DNA of 64,000 nucleotides from Diphasiastrum complanatum (GCA_029204225.1 CM055107.1:26936572-27000571); one strand, 5' to 3'; shown: positions 35,728 to 48,024, counted from the first letter of the stretch. Translations and numbers: made by a program. The notes: generated by a model from the letters alone, not told the origin.

Positions 35728-36344
35728 AGTCAATTGGTAAGAAGGAAAATAATCCAACACAAACATGAGAAGTCATCGGCGTGAAGCCTGTCACTAGAGC
35801 CCATCGATTTTCTTCACCTATAGATTGTGAATTGATGTTTTAACCATGGGGTTTGTTATTGTCATAAATCTGCAAGGGTGAGATTATTATGCTATACAAT
35901 GATATGTTGGTCAAAGCAGATTGCCATTGATACATGGGGTCTACTAGTCAACATGGAAGTTTGAATACATATCTTGGTTGAAATGATGCTGGATAGGCCT
36001 TTCTTTTGCTTATAAAAGTAATCAGAGCTTATCATTTCTTATCAATACCATTATTATTGAACAATGAAGGAGATGTAGGTCTACACCTTATGAAGTCCCA
36101 AAAGAAAGCAACTCACTTCCTTATTTCCCGAAGTAAGTATCACCTCTGTGTGCTATTCCGAAGTAGAAATATGGGCTATCCTTTCACTCTGACAATCTAC
36201 ACACATGATCTACTATCAACGCAGAAAACCCTTCATTGAACGAGATCGCCTGAACTTGCTTATCCACCTCGAAGAAGTGTTGTTTTCATCCATACTAATG
36301 GACTGGATGAGGTGGCTGATGACCTCTCCTGGTTGTCCATTTCA
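35728..36344. other. No gene seen
   Basis: Spacer between the copia element and the tandem array; short frames only. Confidence 0.4.
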
Positions 36345-37200
36345 AGCGTTTCCTGCCCTTTGTATATTTTCTGACCCAGAGTAAAATCCAACCCCTTGAC
36401 TCGGATTTTTCCAAAGACTGACCCAACGTTGAGCTTGGCAAAGAAGGATTTTTCGACCTGGATCGAATCGAGGAGAATTACTCCGACCCTTTGTATATTT
36501 TTTGACCCAGAGTAAAATCCGACTCTTTTTATATTTTTGACCCTTTGTACTGTCAACTCGAATTTTTCTGAAGATTGGAATTTTTCTGAGAACTTGAATG
36601 TTTCCAATGACTCGAACTTTTTCAAAGACTCGAAATTTTTCAAAGACTCAAATTTTTTCAAAGACTCGAATTTTTCCAAAGAATCCAATTTTTCCGAAGG
36701 ATCGAACTTTTTTGATCCAACGTTGAGCTTGGCAAAGAAGGATTTTTCGACCCTAGATCAGATCAGATTGAGGCGGATTTATTCCTACTCTTTGTATATT
36801 TTTTGACCCAGAAAAAAATCCGACCCTTTGTATTTTTTCGACCTTTTGTACTGTCAACTCATGATTTTTTAAAGACTCGAATTTTTTCAAATACTCGAAT
36901 TTTTCCGAAGACTCAAATTTTTTTTCCAAATGATCGATTTTTTCCCAAAGGATCAAATTTTCCAAAGACTCGAATTTTTTCAAAGACCCAAATTTTTCGA
37001 AGGATCGAACTTTTCCGACCCAACATTGTGCTTGGCAAAGAAGGATTTTTCGACCTTGGATTGGATCGGATCGAGGCGGATTTATTTCAACCCTATGTAT
37101 ATTTTTGACCTTTTGTACTGTCAATTCAGAAACTTGACTTTCTGACCGACAATATCAGATTTTACAATAGGTCGAATTTCTGACCGACAATATCAGATTT
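36345..37200. repeat. ~300-bp tandem array with 16-18-bp micro-repeats
   Basis: Three higher-order units start with GACCCAACGTTGAGCTTGGC at 36419, 36714 and 37017, with spacings of 295 and 303 bp. Inside each, CGAATTTTT-CAAAGACT repeats every 16-18 bp. The minus strand stays open over long stretches (36688-36260 and 37124-36753), giving repeated FESLKKFES, but this follows from the repeat and is not taken as a gene. Related GACC/CGATC sequence continues weakly to about 37480. Confidence 0.85.
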
Positions 37201-37908
37201 TACAAGGGTCGGATTTTATACACTGGGTTGAAAAGTAACGTAGTATCGAAGAATATATATACTGGGGTGAAAATATGCACATGCGTTGGATTTATCAGAC
37301 TCGATCCGACCTGATCCAAGGTCGAACACGTCTGGATAATTTTCACCTCGATCTGATCTAGGGTCAAAAAATCTCTTTTTAACAAGGATGAAATTGGGTC
37401 AGAAAAAATCCGACACTGGATTTTTTTACCTTCTAAAAAACTTGAGCCTTCTTTTTTTGGAGTTTGTACAGCTTTCAGGATGCTCATTATTGAGGTTGAG
37501 CATCAAATTCCAACAAAACACACATACATACTACATGCATGAACAACATATTCACTGTGAACTGTGGGTCGTTCGTTAACAGACATTTGCAAACAAAGAT
37601 CGCCTACCGCCCTGTCAACTTTTTATAAGATACTTCATGTGCTATTGTTGAGCATGGTTAAATTTTGACCTCTACTATGGCCGAGATGTGTGAGATATGT
37701 TAGATATTTGAGATGTGAGATGTGCGAGACGGCCACCATCTAAATCATCGGTTGTCACCCAAATCGTCGGCTGCCACCTAAATCCGCACCATATTTGTAT
37801 GATCATTGGTCGTCAAACCATCGGCTGCCACCCAAAATTTCGGATAGTTGTCACTGACAGCTTTTGACCCAAACCATTGACCTTCGGCCCAAACCATCGG
37901 TGTTCCGG

Positions 37909-37943
<35 letters not shown>

Positions 37944-39503
37944 ACTTGACAGCATGATTCTAGTTTGAAATACATAGTCCAGTCTTCCCAAACAAGCATA
38001 CTTTCTAGCGATATGCCAAACCCTTACTTCACCGTATCAAGGCTTCTACCATTCTGATAAGTATAATGATATTCGTCTTTATCAATTATTTTGAAGCGTT
38101 TATTACGTATTAAAGTTAACTATATTAACTACATATAGCAAATAGGGTAAGCTTGGACCTATACAAAGGTATAAGGGCAAATTCATGCCATAGGAAACGA
38201 GATCAAAAGCCCTAAAAAACTGTTAAACCTTGCACCAATATAGAATCACTTTGCCCTTCAAAATCTATTTGTCATTGAAAATGATTTCTACACATTATGA
38301 TAGACTACAAGTATTACATTCTGTATTGTTGTCTTTAGTACAATAATGAAGCATAAGCCTCTTGTATCCATACCTGAATCAACAATATCCAAAACTTGTG
38401 TCTAACACAAAGAGTAATGTCGATGTTTCAAGTGCCCAAGGTAGAGCAAGAAACTAGCTGTGAAGAACATAAATCTAGCACTCAGTTGCTATGTAAGAAA
38501 AGCCCATACTTCTGTATATGCATTAATGACAGTTGAACAACATATTATGTGAGTAAATGACTGTTAGTTCATCGTTGTCCAACCAACTATAAACCACATT
38601 CAAGTGGTTGCTAATATTATGTGAAAAAATACAGTCATATGTTGCAATTCAGTGCACTACAGTTGAGGATAATCATCATTGTAGGTGATCAAAAACTTAG
38701 GATTTATGCTTCAATAAACATTTGTTACATAGGCTATGCTAGTCTTGTGAAAAAAACATGATTTTTGAGCATATTGGAGTGGTATTCTATCGTTGAATCA
38801 ACATTTGAACAAAAATTCTCAAAAATTAGTTGCATACTTGCAAGGCCAAATCTTGTAAAAAAAATGTGGATCAATAGTCGTTAGGAGGTCGTGATCCACC
38901 ATCATTGGTCATACCTTTTAGTTTATGCCAATAGTGACAACGGAATGAATGCCTAAATTTGCTATAGAGATGGTGTGTAAATCACAAGTCTAAGCTTACA
39001 AATACTTAAAGAATCATCATGAGAAACAAAAGTAGCATAAAACACTCACAAAAGTAGTGATGAATCAATGTCCATGAGCATTTGGATGGGTGTTGGATGT
39101 GCAAGCCTCCTTTGCCAATAGTGAGATAGCCAAGAGAGGAAGAGGAGGAGGAGGAGGAGGAAGAGTGGTAGTACTGCATTTAGTCACACTTATATAATCA
39201 CCAAATTTCCCTCTACGTTGAAAGATAGGGTTGTGAAGAAAGTAATTGCTCTGGTTCGTGGGATGATTTTGATTCAATCTTGAAAGAGGTGTCGTAATGA
39301 AAGAGTGTTAAATGCGACAACTTTAGGTAATCCTAGTTCAGTTTGAAAAGAGTCGTGTAACGACAAAGTGCAGTGGATTAAAGTTAGATACTATCCATGA
39401 GAGAGAGAGAGAGGCACAAAATTTAACCTAATTCCCCTTGACAAAGCAAGACTGAAACCAAACAATTTGTGGGATAAAAGACGAACTTACAAGCTTCCCG
39501 CTC
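37201..39503. other. No gene seen; CT and GAG microsatellites
   Basis: Includes a CT repeat at 37912-37940, ATCGGCTGCCACC-type short repeats at 37740-37900 and a GAG-repeat near 39140-39163. No supported coding sequence or RNA gene. Confidence 0.45.
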
Positions 39504-39850
39504 TCCATCGCTGGACTGGAAGTATGTAAAATGGAATTTCTTCATTTAAAAAGCTATTTTAGAACCTATTTTCCATCGCTGGCAGGAGGTATGTCAACAA
39601 AAAAATGTCAAGAAGAAAAATTATTTTTGGGCCTACTGTCCATCGCTGCACAACGGCCACCTCTATTTGGTTTCAATAGCATGTATGTAAGCAACAACAG
39701 AGCAACAATCCTTTGGTTTGCATCGCTACCTGGTAGGCAACAGCCATTCATCAAATGTTGGTAAAGACATTTATTGGTCCATAGCTGCCTATGAAGTAGA
39801 AAAACCCACTTCATAAAGTGAATGAGATGAGGAATGGTCGATCGCTACAT
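39504..39850. repeat. Diverged short-interval repeats with CCATCGCTG
   Basis: Variants of CCATCGCTG, several followed by GGTATGT- or GGCAAC-like sequence, recur near 39504, 39573, 39640, 39720, 39779 and 39838, spaced 58-81 bp apart. Intervening sequence is poorly conserved. Origin unknown. Confidence 0.5.
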
Positions 39851-40174
39851 AATATGAGGCAACTGGATCCAGTTTTTTGAAGCAAAAATGTGATGGACTG
39901 GACAGCGAGATCTTAGCAATATTTCAACATAAATTAGGCTTATTGTGATGAGTGAAGTCCAAGCATATCAGAAAACAACAAAGAAGCATAAATTCGATTG
40001 CTAAAAGCAAAAAAAATAGCAATAAAAAAAAATTGATAGTCTTGCAAAGGAATAAGATACCATATGATAACTTCCGAAGGATCTAGGAGGAGTATGAAGT
40101 CCTAGTGAGCGAGCTTTTGCAAAAATTGGAGCCAGATTTTATTTTTAGTGTGTGATTATCGTATTTGTGACTCC

Positions 40175-40386
40175 ATTCTATTAGAACCAACCCAACGGGG
40201 TTGGCTCAACTGGTTAGCTTGGCATCCAAAGTTTCTTTGGTCCCAGGTTCGAGCCTCCCCTTGGAAACCAAGAAGCATTCTATTAGAACCAACGGGGTTG
40301 GCTTAGTTGGTTAGCTTGACATCCAAAGTTTCTTTGGTCTTAGGTTCAAGCCTCCCCTTGGAAACCAAGAAGCATTCTATTAGAAC
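40175..40386 (+). mobile_element. SINE dimer with three target-site copies
   Basis: ATTCTATTAGAAC occurs at 40175-40187, 40277-40289 and 40374-40386, bracketing two copies of an 84-89-bp sequence. Each copy has an A-box-like TGGCTCAACTGG (TTGGCTTAGTTGG in the second), a CCAAAGTTTCTTTGG stem-loop, a B-box-like GGTTCGAGCCTCC and the 3' end CTTGGAAACCAAGAAGC. This is a tRNA-derived short retroposon, unusually small and with no extra body or poly(A). The middle target-site copy suggests a tandem made by recombination between target sites or by insertion next to a previous copy. Confidence 0.85.
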
Positions 40387-42651
40387 ATGTTTGTCTTTCA
40401 TGAATTATTGTTCCATAATGTCTAATTACTATTTTTGGACTACTCATATTGCGTACCAAAAAAAATGTGGAACATTGTTATGGTACTTGCCTTTGGAATT
40501 GCACTAGACTGCCACCCTACACATGTTCCCACACTCCACTTCTCCCATAATTCATAAACAAACTCCTAACAAACCGCATAAGCTTTGGTTTGATACATGG
40601 CTTGATGGCTTTTGTCACGTACTTTTTAAACGCCTAGTTGTATAGTTGGTACCTAGGTGTTGTGTATTCCACATTTGAAAATGACGGCTTTCTTGACTGA
40701 ATATTTAACAAGGTTTGAGATAACCATTCAATTACATGAACATGCACTCATTTATGTCCTTGGGCTCATTTTATTGCCCATACGAGAGTTAACCCCTAGC
40801 ATTTGATGTGGGGATTTATTATTCTTGCTTTTTGGTTTTGGGGTTTATCATGGGCCAATAGGGAAGGTTGAGCCTCCCTTCTCCCATAAGTGTTTTGGGT
40901 GTTCCTTGTCATTGTGATTGTTGCCAATTTCTTTGATTGGATACTTCATCTTCCTAGTATTGTCCATTCCGTTCGAACTATAATGTCACTTGGTTCTAAG
41001 ACTCACGATTCAAGGCTTTTTGTTGGGGCGGTTCTTTTTAGAAAAGACCGTCTTATATCATAAATACAAAATTGAATACAATGAGAATGTCAATGTGGCC
41101 AATGATGTTTGCTAGAAAATGAAACTTTTAGTAACTACTATTGAGGCCAATCCTGATACTGATAGTAAAATTTATTCTAGCACATTCAAAAGTGTTGTGA
41201 GGGTTGGGACCCTACATGTAGGGAATTTTATGTCCATCAGTTAAGTCCTAGATATATGTATTAGCAAAATTGCATTGCATCATCTCATGCACCTAGATTG
41301 CTAGAAAAATGCACTCTTCCAACAAGTTTTGAAAGATTGCCCCAGTTTCGGCTACCAGTAATTGTGTTATGCAAATGCAATATTCAGTAGAAGATAAGAA
41401 TGTGGCTTTTATTATCATGTCTATTATCATTGTGTGATACATGCGTTAATGTATTGGTAATGTTTCTTAAAGAGATTTTGGTTAAAAAGATCTACCGTCG
41501 TGATACATCCAAATTTTTATCAACTTGGTGACAAGATGGATCTAATATTTCTAATTTTCTTTCTCCAATAACTCAACTACATAAAATTTTTTCTATCATA
41601 TGTCCCAAAATCTAACATTGGTGTTTTTATATATATCTCCTTTATATAAGAAGAGATATGTGTCTAATATTTTGCATACCACTGTGGTTAATTTGCGATA
41701 TAAACATGGTTTGAAATACACACACAAATTAAAATATTGCAAACAATGAGCTGAGCACTTATCTTATATTGAACTTCTTCTTGTTTTTTATAGCCTGCCT
41801 TTTGTGAACACGGGAGTTTTTAGAACTCATACAATCACATAAGAGAATTTGTATAGTGCATGTACACTTACGTTAACTTATAAGAAAAATGATAAAGTAC
41901 TCAGTTGAACTACAAGATACAAGTACCTATGAGAAGCATGAGCTCACAAGAAAACTTATAATTCTAAATAGTGTTTTGATTACGAATTCATAGAAGTTAT
42001 TTCCATTGTGAACAACCAATGAATATATGCATCACATAATTGAATATTTAAAATTATCCTACAAAACATTAAGTACATATAGTAGAAAGTATACAAGCTT
42101 GCACCATTCAACGGATAGCATGTGGACCCATATCACTCCCTTGTATTATGAATCATCACACTGAGTACATTGAGCTAACTCACGCAGGATGCCAAGCCTT
42201 AATGAATAATCCTAAATTTTGTCACTTATTTGCTTCCACACTTCATTTATCAACAAGAGTATAGATTTTAATCTACCAAAGTACAATGCATAATAAAACA
42301 ATTGATGCGCTTGCAACCATATACAATCATTAGTGTTGTATTATAAAAATAAAATGCTTAATCCAAACAAATATGATAATCAGCCAAATATTCAATTATG
42401 ATAAATACCAACTGAACTAAAAAGATAGTGCATAAGCAGTTGCTTATAAAATGTACTTCTATGACCTAGCCTACACCAAGCATGTGATTCAAACAATTAG
42501 AAAAAGTAAGCTGTCAACCGTGATACCAAGCAACTCCAAGCAAAAGACACACTATGTTGATTTTTTTCCATCCCTACACATGTATGCATCTCATCCTTGA
42601 TCGAACTTACACAATGTGTGTTGTTATAGTGATTAACCTTATTCATGCAAC
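40387..42651. other. No gene seen; AT-rich spacer
   Basis: Long AT-rich stretch with only short frames, no recognisable protein motif, LTR or RNA gene. Confidence 0.4.
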
Positions 42652-44490
42652 TACCTAGGATTTTTTGAACTTAGGAATCAAAACGGTGTTGCACAATTTG
42701 GTTTCAGCCTCTAAGCCCATCGCATGTCTGCCTAGGGGTGAAGCACCATCTAAGAGCACACCAGTACTAGTAGTGAAATCCACTAGCACATCACCAAGGT
42801 TCGTAAAAAGTTGGACCATGTACACCGTTAAAGCTTTGCCCCTTTGCGCTCCACCTTCAGCACAAATCCAAAGCAAACTAGTATATACAAATTTGGATAT
42901 CCTAGGTAGTGGAGCAATGTATGTACCTCTTCAAAATTTTCCATTGTTGTCAGTCACCCATTCATCCCTCCTGGTTTGGTCCTCAACAAAGTCTTTGGAT
43001 GGACTTAACCAGCTTGTTTTGTTATTTCTAAACTCCTCCATGTTGTATCGGCCACCAAGGGTCTCGATTCTTTTATAGGTAGCCATGACAAGAGTGTGTA
43101 CCTATATTAGAAATAGAATTAGAATCATCTAAGCCATAGTTTATAGCTATATAGAATAATAAATTATCTAGTACATTGAGAAGAAACCATATTAAGCAAT
43201 TACCTCCATATCTAGTGTGTAGAACGGTGCACTGTTATAGTGGATGAGCTAGTATCGAGACTCTTCGTAGCCATGCTTGGCTGCACAGGTTGCAATAGCA
43301 TATTTTTCCAAATAGCCATGCATGAGCACTAGAAATCCCTCATCTGCAAGAACTTTGTTTGCCAATGCAAAAATCCCTTCCACCTGATCTATGTGAAGCT
43401 CATTCCATTTAGGGGTGCATGGCTTTAGGCCACTAACCATAAGGCCATTCAGGATAGTAGCGACAACACATGGTGATGCACATCTCATAGAGGCACCATG
43501 AATGTGGAGGTTTGTCGGCTCCCATAAAAGCTCAATCACCTCTTTCAACAACCCACAATATCAACTTCAGTCTTTGCAAGAGCATACCAAGCTTGAAGCT
43601 ACAATAATTCATGATAAACACCTTTCCCATAGTGATGTCACTGGGACCACCCATAAATTTTGCATGCCTGCATGCTAAATTGATCATTTGTTGCAAATCT
43701 TGTGGCCTCATCTCAGAATCTGTGCTACTGTCTAAGTGCGTAGGTGCAGTTTTCCTACCTGTTGTCAACAAATGCCAAGTTAATTTAATTGCCCTCACGT
43801 TAATCAAATAATGATCACAGAATAGGATGCGTCTTTTATTACTCATGAGCTTTGTGAGGTGTCGCCCTCTTGGTTATAATGAGTGGAGTCGAGGAACTTG
43901 TGCTACTAGGTGAAGATGCAAGCAAGGGATTTGATTTTCGTGTGTGGTCCTTGGTGGATCTCAATAGTCTGATCTGTAGTCACAAATGGTATATGTCAAT
44001 TACAAGAAACAAGTTTTGATCTATTACAACATTACCAAAAGCAATTATGGGCAATTTTCAAATACCCATGGGCTCCAAAAACTGCTCCTCATAGCAACTG
44101 TGTACATGCAGTTGTTGTGGCTCATATCTAACCACTCTTTTATCATTGGGGGAATCAACTCCATAGATCCAATCGCCACCTTGGAATTTATAATCTGATT
44201 CCATTATAATATTAGCACCAAGACAACATCAGTAAATCAAATATATGCATTACATGAGTTTTAATACATGTGCACGACTCGTCGTGCAGCAAGTTAGAGA
44301 CCTGGTTGCCACTCGGAAACATATCATGAGTGACACTTGCCCACCATCTCAAGGAATAAATATGGAAAATACTTTTGTTTTTGCTCGAGCACCCACATGA
44401 TATTTGACGATTATAGTGGGCTTCAATGGATCGTAGCATGGCAATTCCAGCCTCTATAATTTGATCCCAAAGTACTTCCTTCACAAGATA
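42652..44490 (-). pseudogene. Decayed multi-exon gene, methyltransferase-like C-terminal half
   Basis: Read leftward from 44490, exon-like frames follow one another: a helical segment (WDQIIEAGIAMLRSIEAHYN), a segment with IPPMIKEWLDMSHNNCMYT, a Ser/Thr-Pro linker, then NELHIDQVEGIFALANKVLA with EGFLVLMHGYLEKYA (43551-43249). A donor after LDME (near 43205) and an acceptor (TTTCTAATATAG, near 43100) lead to the last exon, ending QRGKALTVYMVQLF, GDVLVDFTTSTG, GASPLGRHAMGLE (to 42655). The last part resembles beta-class DNA N4/N6-methyltransferases: a gain-of-electron-rich VLVDFxxSTG SAM-binding loop, then GR-x3-G-x-E. No DPPY/SPPY catalytic motif is visible. A TAG (near 43251), a TGA in the last exon and frameshifts near 43545-43590 mark it as broken. 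The fold assignment is inference. Confidence 0.45.
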
Positions 44491-44931
44491 AACTCTAAAT
44501 TTTTTGCTGTCTGTAGCTTGTAGCAGTGTAAATAATTCTGTCCTAATTCTTGAACCATTGATAGAGGCTATAGTTGTGTGATGCCCTCAACATTGGATTC
44601 TGGTAGCTTTGAGTCTAGTAGGTTGTAGCTAATTTCGCCCTCATGAGTCAACCCTCAATTACTAATATAGTTGTGCGTTGGCCTGGGCATTCTCATTTCA
44701 AGAAAAAATTAATAATGCAAATCGTTGCCCATAGCTTGTCTTAGGCTTCTTTTCTGAGTTTCTGAGTTTCTTTACGTAGCTTAACTAGCAATCATCCTTT
44801 TGGTAACTAAAGCTAACAAAGGCTATGGGCCCACACATGCAGTAACCTATACCAGCCAGTCATCAATAAGGAGTGACATGTACTACCTGTTTCCAGGAGG
44901 AATGTTTCTTGGGACTCAACGCTAGCTACTT

Positions 44932-45055
<124 letters not shown>

Positions 45056-45122
45056 ACATCTGCTCAGGCAGTCTGCGCTCTCTCCTTCCAGGCCGCCGCC
45101 TCTCTGATCTCCACACATCACC

Positions 45123-45893
45123 ATGGATTCCAGGGTGATAGAGAAGTTCAATGGTGAGAAATTTCACCTCTGGAAATTAAAGATGCAAATGATCCTCCTT
45201 GAAATAGATTTGTGGGAGATCACAAATGGTGATCAACAAAAACCAGAGAGTTTGCAAGAAACAAAAGACTGGATTAGAAGAGACAACAAAGCCAGAGCCT
45301 TGATCCTTCTGAGCCTATGTGACAACCAGCTACTCCATGTTAGCAAGGCTAACACTACAACATAAGCGTGGAAGGGGATGCAAGCAACCTTTGAAGTAAA
45401 GACTGTAGCAAATCAGCTTCATTTACGAAAGAAGCCCATGCTGCTAAAAATGCAGAAGGATTTCTTAAAGCTTCAAGCAATTATTGACTAGATGGCTGCA
45501 ATCGGATCAGAGATAAAAGAGGATGAAGCTCTTGTATCAGTGCTTCATAGCCTGACGTAGTCCTATGCTCAATTCGCCTCCATTTTTGGAAGCATTGGTC
45601 ATACTCATGACACTACAAGCATCAAGGGAGCTTTGCTCCAAGAAGAACTAAGGCGCAAAGATCTATCCTCTGAAGGCTATCACAATGGGCATGACATTGC
45701 CCTTTATGTGGCAAGCAAGAGAAACACATTCAAAAGCAAGGGAGAGCACAACAAGGAGGAAGGAGCCAAGTGCAACTGCTGTGGAAAAACTCGCCATTTC
45801 ACAAGGAAGTGCTGGAAAAAGGCCTATGATGAGAAAACAAATCAAGAAGCTACCATGTTAGCTGAAGAAGAGGAAATAGAAGTAGCTCTTTAG
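45123..45893 (+). pseudogene. Copia-type gag with CCHC knuckle
   Basis: The frame starts MDSRVIEKFNGEKFHLWKLK, the usual copia gag N-terminus, and continues in the same frame through three in-frame stops (near 45363, 45489 and 45558) to ALLQEELRRKD and the zinc knuckle CNCCGKTRHFTRKCWKK (C-x2-C-x4-H-x4-C) near 45772, ending at 45893. With the three stops read through, the protein would be about 256 residues, a normal size for a gag without pol. The conserved frame with few stops suggests fairly recent inactivation. Confidence 0.85.
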
Positions 45894-45944
45894 AATTTAA
45901 TGATGTATGTAGCTTCTTGTAGGTATCACTAAAATCAGAAATCA

Positions 45945-46110
45945 AAATTCACAGTTCATGTATAGCTACGTAGACCACACACAATGGTGTGTGAAGATGT
46001 AGAGTCTACATGTAAGTGAAAAAGACTTTTTAATCACAGTCCATGTATAGCTGCGTAGACCACACACAAATGATGTGTGAAGCTGTGGAGTCTACATGTA
46101 GGTGATGGTA
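45945..46110. repeat. ~82-bp tandem duplication, each copy a hairpin
   Basis: Two copies share CATGTATAGCT-CGTAGACC, CACACACAA-TG-TGTGTGAAG and GTCTACATGTA. Within each, CACACA pairs with TGTGTG and CATGTA/GTAGAC pair with GTCTAC/TACATG, giving a self-complementary unit. It lies between gag and the polypurine tract of the gag-only element. Confidence 0.75.
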
Positions 46111-46152
46111 GAATTCAAAAAAGAAATGTGATGTTTTGTTTGAGGGAGGGTT

Positions 46153-46404
46153 TGTTGGTGTCAAACAAAGCACACTTGTGTTTCTTGTGTTTGTTGACAT
46201 CAACAATCCAACTCTCAAGGCTGTCAATCTGTAGTATCTAGTTCTTGGCATGTAATCTGCTCTCTTTTGGATATATAAACAGCCCACGAAGGCTGGCTGT
46301 GTATGGTTGTTTCCTCATCAAGGCTCTCTTGTTTCTTTTCTGAGTTTCTGAGTTTCTTTACGTAGCTTAACTAGCAGTCATCCTTTTGGTAGCTAAAGCT
46401 AACA
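46153..46404 (+). repeat. Right LTR of the gag-only element (252 bp)
   Basis: TGTTGGTGTC...AGCTAACA, directly after GAGGGAGGGTT. It contains a TATA-like GGATATATAAACAG at about 46269-46281. Confidence 0.8.
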
Positions 46405-47587
46405 ATTAGGACTCGATACTAATTAGTCCATAAGAACTTATTTAGAGATACTCCTAGAGGTCTCTACTCTCAGCCTTCGAGTCATTAATTAGCCACCAAC
46501 TGAGTTTGTTTAGGAGGCCATGCCTCATTAGTAGTAGTCTTAAACCTTGGGAGTCTTGAGTCATTGACAAATGCCAAGTAGATTTCTTTTAGAATCTATT
46601 TATCATCAACTTGCATTTTGCAACATGAACTTAATAGAATCTAAATTTTAGACTTAATTTAATAGATTTAATCTTTAAGTGCTCCTAGGACCTACTTAGT
46701 AAAATTTTTGGGTTACATATTTTTTAGGAATTATTGACTTGACATTTAGGCAAATTCATAACGCTACAAATCTAAAATAAAGATATAAAATGCCAAATGT
46801 AACAATTGGACTCTTTCTATTTATTGTTATCAATTTTTAGGAGCACTGATTAAGTTTTTTCTAATGTTTGGAAAATGATTTAAAAAAAGGATTGCAATCT
46901 AGAATGGTTTTGTGCTAAAACTCACCACGTAGCGACTAGTTAGTCACCTTTAAGCACATGATCCCAATAGCTTTACCTTTTCATGGCAAAGCTAAAAATA
47001 ACGTATAGATTTTCTCCAGGGTACTATTTTGAAAAATGACTTGATGCAACTTATTTGTAAGACATCTTAAGTAGAGGACACATTCAAATCCTGCTGGTGA
47101 CAATTTTGCTGAATATGAAAATTTTCAACTAGAACAGACACCATTGATATGTGCATCTAGCAAACATGTGTATTGAAATTTGCATGCCGTTTGCCCAATC
47201 ATACATACCTACATAGGATTGGAAAGCACAGTGTTTTAGTTAGCACATAGGTGTGTCAAACCACAAGGCTTATGTAGAAGCATAGACTTTCACCTTCTGT
47301 AATGATTCAAAAACTTCTTGTGAAAAGCTTATATCCAAGCCAGCCAAGCAATCTTTAAAGATTGAGTCATGCCACATGGGTTGCCAATGGCCACATGTTC
47401 TTTGAATTCGAAAGTTGCAACCAGTAGTTGCTAACAGTACAGCTTTGAGTGTCATTGCCGATTGAGAGGCCATGCTCTGACAATTCTGCTAAGTTGACTG
47501 CTTATTCCTTTCAAGAATATCAAGACAGCACACAGACACATGCACTAAGACATCCTCAGAGCAGTAGAAATACCGCCCATATGCCCT
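46405..47587. other. No gene seen
   Basis: AT-rich spacer. A 67-codon minus-strand frame (47473-47270) has no recognisable motif and is not called. Confidence 0.4.
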
Positions 47588-47701
47588 CCCACACATTTTA
47601 TGCTTCTTGGTTTTCAAGGGAGGCTCGAACTTGGGACCAAAGAAACTTTGGATGCCAAGTTAACCAACTAGGCCAACCCCTTTGGGCCCCACACATTTTA
47701 T
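47588..47701 (-). mobile_element. Single tRNA-derived SINE with 14-bp target duplication
   Basis: CCCACACATTTTAT at 47588-47601 and 47688-47701 flanks an 86-bp copy (47602-47687), minus strand, of the SINE at 40.2 kb. Read in sense it has GGGGTTGGCCTAGTTGGTTA, CATCCAAAGTTTCTTTGG, AGTTCGAGCCTCCC and ends ACCAAGAAGC. Clean flanking duplications establish the ends and retroposition of this family. Confidence 0.9.
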
Positions 47702-48024
47702 GGTACAAGTAGGACTTAAAACTCATCCACCACATGTTTTCAAGGCATCGGGGCCCCATAGAAATACCATTATAGGGTAGCAGTAGGTGTCAATCCAAAT
47801 GAAAAAAAAATGCCTTCAAAATTCAAGCCAGCATTTGAATTGCAAAGAGTTCTTGATAATTTGTTCAAATATAGTTTTCTTGTTTATCTCTATGACTCCC
47901 ATGATAAAAGTCATGAAAAACTTGCAGCGTGCTCCTTATAACTAGGATGTCTGCACCCCATCAGCTAGGCTTTACAACAAAGGCTTTGTGCTGAATCTCA
48001 CCTACACTTTCAAGCAGAGCCTGT
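47702..48024. other. 3' flank of the BRCT gene
   Basis: No other feature seen. It presumably contains the 3' untranslated region of the minus-strand gene that ends at 48025. Confidence 0.4.

Noticed and set aside
36260-37124. FESLKK repeat protein genes
   Set aside because: The frames follow the 16-18-bp tandem repeat, lack promoter or splice evidence, and the array period (295 versus 303 bp) would not preserve frame.
40188-40276. Functional tRNA gene
   Set aside because: A and B boxes are present but the acceptor and anticodon arms do not form a normal cloverleaf, and target-site duplications show retroposition.
47270-47473. Extra exon beyond the BRCT stop codon
   Set aside because: The gene ends in frame at TAA (48025-48027); this frame shows no BRCT pattern or splice link.
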